From Streptomyces sp. PH10-H1 (GTDB lineage: Bacteria; Actinomycetota; Actinomycetes; Streptomycetales; Streptomycetaceae): a stretch of 64,000 bases of DNA. This document shows positions 41,737 through 49,179 of this stretch, in pieces (within the stretch, counting starts at the first letter, position 1; each line of letters starts with the position of its first letter). A program made the translations under genes and the position numbers. The notes below the pieces were generated by a model that saw only the letters and a program-made list of their open reading frames with translations, had not been told where the DNA came from and ran no database searches. The DNA lies in the NCBI RefSeq assembly GCF_030063355.1, contig NZ_JASISZ010000035.1, forward strand, positions 1 through 64,000. The letters are read 5' to 3'.

Positions 41737-42951
41737 ATGCCAGGAACCGCCTCCGTCCGCAGGCCGGCCGCCATGTCGGCGGCCGTCCTGCTCTTCACCG
41801 GGCTGCTGACGTTGCTGACGCTGCTGCCGGGCGGCACGCAGCCGGCGCGGGCCGACGACCGGATCGGGACGGTGGCCGGCGAGGTGGACGACATGTACCG
41901 GCAGGCCGCCGAGTCCACCACCGCGTACGAGCACGCCCGGCGGGCGGCGGACCGGCAGCGGGTCATGGCCGCCCGGCTGCGGCAGGAGGTCACGCTCGGT
42001 CAGCGGCGGTTGGCCGGGCTGCACGACACCATCGGCCTGGTGGCCCGGCTGCAGTACCGGTCCGGCGGGCTGTCGGCCGCCGCCGCGCTGCTGCTGGCCG
42101 ATTCGCCCGAGGCCCTGCTCGACCAGCTGGGCCGCCTCCGCAAGGGGGACGAGGCCGTGGCGGGCCTCCTCTCCACCGCGACGACGACGACCGCGCGCCT
42201 GGAGCTGGACCGGTCGGCGGCCGACCGGGCGCTCGTGGCACTGGACCAGGAGACCGCCCACCAGGACGGTCTGAAAAAGGAGATCAAGACCAAGCTGGGG
42301 CGGGCGCGCGAGCTGCTGCGGCGGCTGGAGGCGGCCCGGTCGGCCCGGTCGGCCTCCCCACAGGACTGCGCGTACGCGATCCCCGAGGAGATGCCGGAAC
42401 CCGGCACGGCCGCCCGGTCGCACACCCCCTGGGTCACCCCGGTCGAGCGCTACACCCTGTCCGCCGGCTTCGACGCGCCCGGCGAGCACTGGGCGAACCG
42501 TCACACCGGCCAGGACTTCGCCGTGCCCGAGGGCACTCCGGTCCGCGCCATCGGCGCCGGAACGGTCGTCGAGACGACCTGCGGTGACGGATTCGGCAAC
42601 CAGATCGTCGTACAGCACGGCAACGGGTACTTCTCGCAGTACGCGCATCTGTCGCTGATGCAGGTCCGGGTCGGCCAACGGGTGCTGCCGGGCCAGCAGA
42701 TCGCGCTGTCGGGCAGCACCGGCAACTCCACGGGACCGCATCTGCACTTCGAGGTGCGGGTGACGCCCCAGCTGGGATCGGGGGTGGATCCCGTGCCGTG
42801 GCTGCGCGCGCACGGCGTCCGCGTGGTGCCCGTGGCAGGGCCGGAACCGGCTCCCCCGTTCCTCCCGGCGCCGGTCCTTTCACTGCCGGTCCTTTCACTG
42901 CCGCCCCTCACCCCACCGTCCCTCACACCGAAGGCTGCTCCTGCCCCGTGA
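41737..42951 (+). CDS. Secreted M23-family peptidoglycan endopeptidase
   Basis: This is a 404-residue exported hydrolase. The signal peptide ends about residue 40 (PARADD). A long coiled coil (about 45-205, DMYRQAAESTTAYEHARRAA) precedes the LytM/M23 domain with zinc ligands in RHTGQDFAVPEGTPV, the catalytic HLHFEVRV and QYAHLS. The architecture resembles EnvC/NlpD-like and DipM-like activators of cell-wall cleavage, but the ligands are intact. The C-terminus contains two direct 15-bp repeats (42873-42902) coding PVLSL. Its 3' end overlaps the convergent phosphatase gene by 29 bp. Confidence 0.88.
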   Translation: MPGTASVRRPAAMSAAVLLFTGLLTLLTLLPGGTQPARADDRIGTVAGEVDDMYRQAAESTTAYEHARRAADRQRVMAARLRQEVTLGQRRLAGLHDTIGLVARLQYRSGGLSAAAALLLADSPEALLDQLGRLRKGDEAVAGLLSTATTTTARLELDRSAADRALVALDQETAHQDGLKKEIKTKLGRARELLRRLEAARSARSASPQDCAYAIPEEMPEPGTAARSHTPWVTPVERYTLSAGFDAPGEHWANRHTGQDFAVPEGTPVRAIGAGTVVETTCGDGFGNQIVVQHGNGYFSQYAHLSLMQVRVGQRVLPGQQIALSGSTGNSTGPHLHFEVRVTPQLGSGVDPVPWLRAHGVRVVPVAGPEPAPPFLPAPVLSLPVLSLPPLTPPSLTPKAAPAP

Positions 42952-44623
42952 GCACCCGCGCCGCCAGGACCGCCACGTCGTCCTCGACGGCCTGCTCGAC
43001 AAGACGTTCCAGGACCAGGTCGAGGAGGTCGTCGAGGTTGCCGTCCGACGGAAGGCGCAGCGCGGCGAGCCTGGCCAGTGACTGGTCGATGTCCTCCCCC
43101 CGGCGCTCGACGAGTCCGTCGGTGTAGAGGAGCAGCACCCAGCCGGGGGTGCATCGCCCCTTGACCAGCTGGTATCCGCCGAACCCGGTACCCAGGGGCG
43201 GGCCGGTGGGGATACGGATCAGGCCGACGTGACCGTCAGGTCCGAAGACCGCGGGCGGTAGATGTCCGGCGCTGGCGTACGAGCAGACGCCGCGGACCGG
43301 GTCCATCAGGACGAGCAGACAGGTGGCGGGCCGGCCGGCGCCGGTCCCGGCGATGAGGGCGTCAAGGCGTTCCAGGATGTGGTGCGGGGGGTGGTCGTCG
43401 GCGGCCACGACGCGCAGCATCGCGCGGTAGTGGCTCATGTCGACGGCCGCCTCCACGCCGTGCCCCATGACATCACCCATCGCCAACAGCGTTCTGCCGC
43501 CCGGTAGTTGGACCGCGTCGTACCAGTCGCCGCCGACCAGCGCGCTGGTGCCCGCCGGAAGGTAGCGGAACGCCACCTCGATGTTCGGGTGCGGGCTGCT
43601 CGGCTCGGCCAGCAGTGCGCTCTGCAGGCCGAGCGCGATGTCGTGTTCGCGGGTGAAGCGGCGGGCGTTGTCGAGGCTGATGGCCGCGCGTCCTGCCAGG
43701 TCCTGGGCGACGACGACGTCCTCGTCCGTGAAGGCGGGCGAGTCCCCCGCCCGCACCAGCGACACCGTGCCGATCGGGTGGCCGCGCGCGGCGAGCGGTA
43801 CGACCAGCGCGGAGTGGATCCCCGCCGCCCGGTAGGCGGCGACACGCTCCGCGCTGGGCGCCGACCGGACCAGTTCCTCGTCGGACAGCAGATTCTGCTT
43901 CAGCGGCTTGCCGCTCTCCAGACAGCGCGTGATGGCCGAGCCCGCCTGGTAGTCCACGTACTCCCCCGGCACACCGAACATCTGCACGCGCTCGCTCAGC
44001 GCCGGTACGGACGACAGCGCGGTCCTGCGCATCCGCAGCACCCCGGGCGGCGGCGGGCGGCGGCCGCCCTCGCCCGGCGCGACCGGCAGCACCTCCACGC
44101 TGGCGACGTCGGCGAGCAGCGGCACCAGGAAGTCCGCCAGCTCTCCGCAGGTGGCGTCCGTCTCCAGGGTCGTACCGATCCTGGTCGCGGCGGCGTCGAG
44201 CAGGACGAGCCGCTCGCGAGCCTGCTCCAGATCGCGCTGCTGCTGCCGCGAGGCGGTCACCTCCAGCACGATCCCGACGATCCCGATCACCACGCCCTCC
44301 GCCTCCAGACGGTTGTAGGCGCCGTGCCAGTACCGGCGTTCCAGGCCCGACGGCACCTGGGTGTGGCCGCTGGAGGTCACCTCGCGCGGCAGCCCGTCGG
44401 CGAGCACGGCGCGCAGCACGTCCTCGCGGCCGTCTATGCCGGGCAGCACCTCGGCGATGGTGCGGCCCAGGTGCTCCTCTGCGGGCACGCCGTTGATCCG
44501 GGCCAGCGCCGGATTGACGTACACGTAGCGCAGGCCGGGGTCCAGGATGCCCACGCCCGCCGACGTGCCCTCCAGGATTCCGCGCAGAACGACGTTCGAG
44601 TCCGCATCGGCGTCAGGGTGCAC
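42923..44623 (-). CDS. PAS-GAF-PP2C (SpoIIE) signalling phosphatase
   Basis: This is a 566-residue cytoplasmic regulator. The PAS domain (residues about 1-110, VLRGILEGTSAGVGILDPGL, LGRTIAEVLPG) is followed by a helical linker, a GAF domain (about 140-315, AGIHSALVVPLAARGHPIG, FTDEDVVVAQDLAGRAAISLDNAR) and a PP2C domain (about 340-555, VGGDWYDAVQLPGGRTLLAMGDVMGHG, LYTDGLVE). These are typical of Streptomyces partner-switching phosphatases. No histidine-kinase-like ATPase is fused here. GTG start 44623. Confidence 0.9.
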   Translation of the reverse strand: MHPDADADSNVVLRGILEGTSAGVGILDPGLRYVYVNPALARINGVPAEEHLGRTIAEVLPGIDGREDVLRAVLADGLPREVTSSGHTQVPSGLERRYWHGAYNRLEAEGVVIGIVGIVLEVTASRQQQRDLEQARERLVLLDAAATRIGTTLETDATCGELADFLVPLLADVASVEVLPVAPGEGGRRPPPPGVLRMRRTALSSVPALSERVQMFGVPGEYVDYQAGSAITRCLESGKPLKQNLLSDEELVRSAPSAERVAAYRAAGIHSALVVPLAARGHPIGTVSLVRAGDSPAFTDEDVVVAQDLAGRAAISLDNARRFTREHDIALGLQSALLAEPSSPHPNIEVAFRYLPAGTSALVGGDWYDAVQLPGGRTLLAMGDVMGHGVEAAVDMSHYRAMLRVVAADDHPPHHILERLDALIAGTGAGRPATCLLVLMDPVRGVCSYASAGHLPPAVFGPDGHVGLIRIPTGPPLGTGFGGYQLVKGRCTPGWVLLLYTDGLVERRGEDIDQSLARLAALRLPSDGNLDDLLDLVLERLVEQAVEDDVAVLAARVLTGQEQPSV

Positions 44624-44851
44624 GCGCCCGCCTCCCTCGCCGTCAGTCCGTCACCGCAGGCGGGACCGCCCGGCCACCATCCATCGTCTGCCGCCGCGCG
44701 CCGATCCGCATCCGTAGCGGGCCCCACCCCCCATACGGCCCAGCTCCAGTGGCGGGACCGCTCCGGGCAGCTGATCCTTTTGTCTTTAAGGCGGGGGATT
44801 CCACGTGATGTGTCCCCGGCTCGCTCGTCGCCGCGATCTCGGGAGCCCGTC

Positions 44852-44968
44852 ATGAGCCAGGCAGTACTCACGCCGTCACCCACGCCGTCCAGTCCGCCGC
44901 CACCCGCGGCCCATCGGCCGGCCGGCGCGATGACCCTCATCGCGAACGACGCGGAGGGCCTCCTGTGA
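44852..44968 (+). CDS. 38-residue ORF coupled to the mbl-type gene
   Basis: ATG 44852 with GGGAG 7 bases upstream, ending TGA 44966-44968; it shares GTGA with the start of the MreB-like gene. The peptide is MSQAVLTPSPTPSSPPPPAA followed by a short tail with AMTLIANDAEGLL. It is Pro/Ser-rich then acidic-hydrophobic, with no recognised family. The 4-base overlap suggests translational coupling or an upstream regulatory ORF. Confidence 0.5.
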   Translation: MSQAVLTPSPTPSSPPPPAAHRPAGAMTLIANDAEGLL

Positions 44969-45993
44969 GCCCGAGTCTCGACCAGCTGCACCGCTGCTCG
45001 GTCGCCGTGGACATCGGCGCGGCCAGGACCCGCGTCTACCTCAAGAACGGCGGCGTGGTCGTCGACGAACCCAGCGTAGTCGCCATCGACATCAGGACCG
45101 GCGCGCTGATCGCGGTCGGTGCGCGCGCCGATCAGATGGACGGGCGCACACCGGATCACATCCGGGTCGTACGGCCGGTGTCGGGCGGCACCATCGTCGA
45201 CATCGCCATGGCCCAGCGGATGCTGCGGCACCTGCTCGGCGACAAGCTCCGCAAGCCCTGGCGCCGGATGCCGACGATGCGCGCCGCCGTCTGCATGCCC
45301 CACGGCAGCAAGCCGCTCGCCCAGCGCGCCGCCACCGAAACGCTCTTCGGGCTCGGCGCCCGCAAGGTCGAACTCGTCGACACCCTGATCGCCGCGGCGG
45401 TCGGCTGCGGGATGCCGGTCGAGCACCCCGAGGCCACCATGATCGTGGTGTGCGGGGCCGGCACCACCCAGATCGCCGTCCTGTCGCTCGGCTCCATCGT
45501 GGCCGCGGAGACCGTGCCGGTGGGGGGCGACGCCATCGACCATGCGGTCGTGCAGCACCTGCGCAATCAGCACGAGCTGATGCTCCCCAGCCAGTCCGTA
45601 CGCCCGCTGCACCATGTGCTCAGCAGTGTCGGCCCGATCATCGGCAGCACCGAGGTGTACGGCCGCGACGTCTCCAGCGGCCTCGCCCGCACCGTACTCG
45701 TCGACACGGACGGCGTCCGGCACGCCATGCGCACCCCGCTCACCGCCGTGGTCGACGCCATCGGCATCGTCCTGCGCCGTTGCCCGCCCGACCTGGTGGC
45801 CGACCTCGCCGACCGCGGCATCATGCTCGCGGGCGGCAGCGCGCTCATGCCGGGACTCGACGCCATGCTCCGCCAGGCCACCGGCGTCCCGGTCCACATC
45901 GCGGAACGCCCGGACGTCTGCGCCGTCCAGGGCCTGGGGGCCATGATCGAAGGCCGAGTCCGCCCGATGGCCCTGGCCCCGCTCACGGCCTGA
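44965..45993 (+). CDS. mbl: MreB-like actin family protein (Mbl type)
   Basis: This 342-residue bacterial actin has phosphate 1 motif CSVAVDIGAARTRVYLKN, VRPVSGGTIVDIAMAQRMLRHLL, MIVVCGAGTTQIAVLSLGSIV (phosphate 2 region), VGGDAIDHAVVQHL, and LAGGSALMPGLDAML (adenosine motif). It lacks some residues typical of the canonical MreB and corresponds to the shorter Mbl paralogue of streptomycetes, which acts in spore-wall synthesis. It lies apart from the mreBCD cluster. The GTG has GGAGGG 8 bases upstream. Confidence 0.88.
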   Translation: MSPSLDQLHRCSVAVDIGAARTRVYLKNGGVVVDEPSVVAIDIRTGALIAVGARADQMDGRTPDHIRVVRPVSGGTIVDIAMAQRMLRHLLGDKLRKPWRRMPTMRAAVCMPHGSKPLAQRAATETLFGLGARKVELVDTLIAAAVGCGMPVEHPEATMIVVCGAGTTQIAVLSLGSIVAAETVPVGGDAIDHAVVQHLRNQHELMLPSQSVRPLHHVLSSVGPIIGSTEVYGRDVSSGLARTVLVDTDGVRHAMRTPLTAVVDAIGIVLRRCPPDLVADLADRGIMLAGGSALMPGLDAMLRQATGVPVHIAERPDVCAVQGLGAMIEGRVRPMALAPLTA

Positions 45994-46013
45994 TCGCGGG
46001 CCGCTGCCCTCAC

Positions 46014-46050
46014 GCGCCGGCCGGGCTGGAAAATCCAGCCCGGCCGGCGC
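46014..46050. terminator. Bidirectional terminator after mbl
   Basis: GCGCCGGCCGGGCTGGA and its exact inverse surround the loop AAA, a 17-bp perfect stem in the gap between convergent mbl and the reductase gene. It resembles a relative of the palindrome at 30058 (GGGCTG core). Confidence 0.85.
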
Positions 46051-46065
46051 TTGAGGCCGTACGGA

Positions 46066-47160
46066 CTACACGTCGAGTGTGATCCGGCCGCCGGATGTGG
46101 CGGAGCGGGAGACACAGATGAGCATGTTCGTGTCCGAGCGGCGAGCGGCGACGCTGCCCGCGTGGGCGACCTCCCCGGTGAGGACCGGCAGACGGCAGGT
46201 GCCGCAGAAGCCCTGGCGGCAGGAGTAGCCGGTTTCCGGGCGCTGTTCGGCCAGTACGGAGAGCGCGGAGCGATCGGCGGGGACCGGGAGTACCGGCCCG
46301 TCCGGGCCGAGCCGGATCTCGAACGGGGTGCCGTCCACCACCGGGGCCGCCGAGAACCGCTCGAAGTGGAGCCCGGTGGCGCCGGTCGCGGGAAACGCGT
46401 CGCGGAGGGCGGCGATGAGGGGCGGGGGTCCGCAGAAGTAGACGGAGGTGCCGGGTCCCGCCCCGGCGAGGAGCAGGTCGGGGGTGGGCACGCCGTCGGC
46501 GTCGTCGGTGCGGACGGTGACCCGGGCCGGAGCGCCACCGGCCGTCTCGATGGCGTCGATCTCGTCCAGGAAGGGCAGCGTGGCACGGCTGCGGCCGGTG
46601 TAGACGAGCCGCCAGTCGGCGCCCATCGCGGCGGCGGCCTGGACCATGGGCAGGATCGGGGTGATGCCGATGCCGCCCGCGATGAAGAGGCAGGCGCCGC
46701 CCGGCGCGTAGGCGAAGGCATTGCGCGGGCCGTGGGCCCGCAACTCCGCGCCGGCTGACAGCTGTTCGTGGATCTCACGGGAGCCGCCGTCCCCCTTCTC
46801 GATCCGCCGCACGGCGATCCGGTACGTGGTCAGGTCGGTGGGATCCCCGCACAGCGAGTACTGGCGGCGGCGCCCCGACGGCAGGTCCAGGTCCAGGTGC
46901 GCGCCCGGGTGCCAGCCGGGCAGCGGGCCGCCGTCCGCCGCCGCGAACCGCAGACTGACGACGTCCTCGGCCTCGTGCCGCACCTCGGTCACGACGAGCC
47001 GCAGCGAGCGGTCCACCGGGACCGGCTCGCGGCGCTTACGGCGGGCGCTCTGCCGCAGCAGGAAGGGCGTGACGCGCGCCATCAGGGCGAGAACGGGGTC
47101 GGGCCGGGGGTCGGTGGCGCTGCGCGGCGGTGGCGTCCGCAGGTCGTACTCGGTGCTCAC
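46066..47160 (-). CDS. PDR/VanB-type ferredoxin-linked oxidoreductase
   Basis: This is a 364-residue flavo-iron-sulfur protein. The FAD-binding domain comes first (RRQYSLCGDPTD, the RxYS motif), then the NAD-binding fold (FIAGGIGITPILPM) and a C-terminal plant-type 2Fe-2S domain SCRQGFCGTCRLPVLTGEV with a fourth Cys in LICVSR. It transfers electrons from NAD(P)H, most likely to the product of an adjacent oxygenase-like gene. GTG start 47160 with AAGGAC upstream. Third gene of the minus-strand operon. Confidence 0.9.
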   Translation of the reverse strand: MSTEYDLRTPPPRSATDPRPDPVLALMARVTPFLLRQSARRKRREPVPVDRSLRLVVTEVRHEAEDVVSLRFAAADGGPLPGWHPGAHLDLDLPSGRRRQYSLCGDPTDLTTYRIAVRRIEKGDGGSREIHEQLSAGAELRAHGPRNAFAYAPGGACLFIAGGIGITPILPMVQAAAAMGADWRLVYTGRSRATLPFLDEIDAIETAGGAPARVTVRTDDADGVPTPDLLLAGAGPGTSVYFCGPPPLIAALRDAFPATGATGLHFERFSAAPVVDGTPFEIRLGPDGPVLPVPADRSALSVLAEQRPETGYSCRQGFCGTCRLPVLTGEVAHAGSVAARRSDTNMLICVSRSATSGGRITLDV

Positions 47161-47179
47161 GTTCGGTCCTTCAACAAGG

Positions 47180-48055
47180 TCAGCGGTGTGCGGCACGGGC
47201 GGCGGGCGAGGCGGCGAGGTAGGCGACCGCCTGGGTCGTCGAGCCGTAGTGCGACGGGTGATAGCCGGGCCGCAGATAGCCGAAGTACAGCCGCACCAGG
47301 CTCATCGGGCTCGGGAGCACGCCCTTGCGCGCGCCCCGGAACCAGTCGCGGAAGCGCGGCTTGTCGCGGCCCGCGATGCGCTCGGGATCGGCGGCCATCA
47401 GGTAGCGCAGGCCCCGGATCCACCAGTAGACGAGGACGGGGAAGGCGACGACATGGGCGCGGACCCGGTTGCGGTAGCGGCCGTCGAGGTGGGTGAACAG
47501 GTCGTAGGCGACCGCCCGGTGCTCGACCTCCTCCGCGCCGTGCCAGCGGTACAGGTCGAGGATCTCGGGGTTGTGCCGGGTGCGGTCGATGGCGTCGGCG
47601 TTGAGGATCCAGTCGCCGAGGTACGCGGTGACGTGCTCGATCGCCGCGATGATCGCGATCCGGTCGATGATCCAGCCCTGCGCCGCCTTGCCGGTCAGGT
47701 CGCGGTCGCCGAGCATCCTGCTGAAGAACCAGCGGAGTTGCCGGGTGTAGGGGGCGGTGTCGAAGCCGACCTCCTTGAAGTGCGTGAGGACGGTCTGGTG
47801 GGAGGCCGAGTGGGTCGCCTCCTGGCCGATGAACCCGATGACGTCCTCGCGCAGCCGGTCGTCCTTGATCATCGGGACGGCCTGCTGGAAGACGGTGATG
47901 AACCAGTCCTCACCCTCGGGCAGCAGGATGTTCAGCACGTTCGCGAAGTGCGTGGTGAAGGGGTCGTCGTCGAGGTAGTGCATGGGCAGGTCCGTCCAGT
48001 CCCACTGGACATCGCGGGGGGTGAGAACCAGGTTGTCCGGCTCGGTCGCGGTCAT
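47180..48055 (-). CDS. Metal-dependent hydrolase-family protein with di-iron motifs (PF10118-like)
   Basis: This is a 291-residue helical protein with ferritin-like di-metal ligands: FIGQEATHSASHQTVLTHF, AIEHVTAYLGDWILNADA and HGAEEVEHRAVAYDLFTH (E-x-x-H pairs). The C-terminal half contains hydrophobic helices and a WWIRGLRYL anchor. The family is labelled predicted metal-dependent hydrolase. The coupled reductase downstream supplies electrons, so an oxygenase or desaturase-like activity is at least as likely; that is inference. Its ATG overlaps the upstream hydrolase stop by 4 bases. Confidence 0.82.
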   Translation of the reverse strand: MTATEPDNLVLTPRDVQWDWTDLPMHYLDDDPFTTHFANVLNILLPEGEDWFITVFQQAVPMIKDDRLREDVIGFIGQEATHSASHQTVLTHFKEVGFDTAPYTRQLRWFFSRMLGDRDLTGKAAQGWIIDRIAIIAAIEHVTAYLGDWILNADAIDRTRHNPEILDLYRWHGAEEVEHRAVAYDLFTHLDGRYRNRVRAHVVAFPVLVYWWIRGLRYLMAADPERIAGRDKPRFRDWFRGARKGVLPSPMSLVRLYFGYLRPGYHPSHYGSTTQAVAYLAASPAARAAHR

Positions 48056-49014
48056 TCCTGCCCTGCCTTCCGTGCGGTCTGTACGTTCCGTGTTTCCGGC
48101 GCTGACGCGTTCGCCAAAGCGTTCTGTGTGCGGTCGACGAGCCGCGCCGTGAACTCCGCGACCAGGTCGGGGCGGAAGGCCGGCAGCCAGTGGCCGCCGT
48201 CCACGACATGGATCTCGGTGTCCGGCGCCCAGTCGGTGATCTGGGTCTGCCAGGGAACGAGGACGAACATGTCGCGCCTCGGCGCGAGCACCTGCGCAGG
48301 CAGCCCGGCATGGCGGAGCCGGGGCCGGAGCGTGCGCGGCAGCACATTGGCCCGGTAGAGCTTGAGTCCCGCGCGGTTGCGGGCGGCCAGCCCCCGGCCG
48401 TAGCAGCCGTAGCCCTCGGGCGGCTCACCGGTCTCCAGCCGCCGGGCGGCCTTCGTCACGGCGTCCAGCAGCCCCGCGCGACAGGCGAGTTCCGCGATGC
48501 CGGGCAGGTGGAAGAAGCCGACGTACCCGGAGGCGAGCGACTGCCGGGTGACGTTCCACAGCTTGCGCGGGCCGGGGCGCAGCTGCGCCCGGAACCAGCG
48601 GCCGGTGTGGTCCAGATCCGGACCGGATATCGAGGTCAGCGACGCGAAGCGGTGGGCGGTCTCCGGCACGGTCACCGTGTGCCAGCTCTGTACGGAGCCC
48701 CAGTCGTGCGCCAGTACGTGCACGGGCGCGTCCGGGCTGACCGCGTCGGCGACGGCGGTGAGGTCGGCGGCGAGCTGCGGGAGGCGGTAGTCCTCGTTGC
48801 GGCGCGGCACGTCGGAGGCGCCGGAACCGCGCACGTCGTACGTCACGACGTGGAATCGGTCCGCGAGCCGCCGCACGACCCCGTCCCACACACGGTGGTC
48901 GTCGGGGAAGCCGTGCACGCATACGACCGTCGGGGCGGTCGGTTCGCCGTGTTCGTGAACGGCCAGCCGGACGCCGTCCGAGGCCGTGACCCATCGCTGC
49001 GACATGGCGGTCAC
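48052..49014 (-). CDS. Alpha/beta hydrolase
   Basis: This is a 320-residue hydrolase of the epoxide-hydrolase or haloalkane-dehalogenase-like type. It has VVCVHGFPDDHRVW (oxyanion hole), LAHDWGSVQSWH with D as nucleophile (HDWG elbow) and DGGHWLPAF as base-bearing histidine. The Asp nucleophile suggests an epoxide hydrolase or dehalogenase mechanism rather than esterase. GTG 49014 or ATG 49005 are both possible starts; neither has a good Shine-Dalgarno, consistent with a leaderless transcript. First gene of the three-gene operon. The 165 bp upstream contain a dyad at about 49040-49055. Confidence 0.85.
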   Translation of the reverse strand: MTAMSQRWVTASDGVRLAVHEHGEPTAPTVVCVHGFPDDHRVWDGVVRRLADRFHVVTYDVRGSGASDVPRRNEDYRLPQLAADLTAVADAVSPDAPVHVLAHDWGSVQSWHTVTVPETAHRFASLTSISGPDLDHTGRWFRAQLRPGPRKLWNVTRQSLASGYVGFFHLPGIAELACRAGLLDAVTKAARRLETGEPPEGYGCYGRGLAARNRAGLKLYRANVLPRTLRPRLRHAGLPAQVLAPRRDMFVLVPWQTQITDWAPDTEIHVVDGGHWLPAFRPDLVAEFTARLVDRTQNALANASAPETRNVQTARKAGQE

Positions 49015-49179
49015 GATGGCAGCTTGTTGACGCCTTGTCTACTAGTGGGTAGGTCTTGTTCCCGGCTTGTTCCGCCCGGCCGTTGCCCCATTGAGATGCT
49101 TCCGCAATTCCTCCGATGCCTCCGGACCGCACCCCAGGCCGTCCCATTGGCAAAGGCCGACGAGTCCGAGGGGGACCGC

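Noticed and set aside
46721..48358. 545-residue plus-strand frame over the reductase and hydrolase genes
   Set aside because: Antisense to genes with metal and flavin motifs; no motifs of its own.
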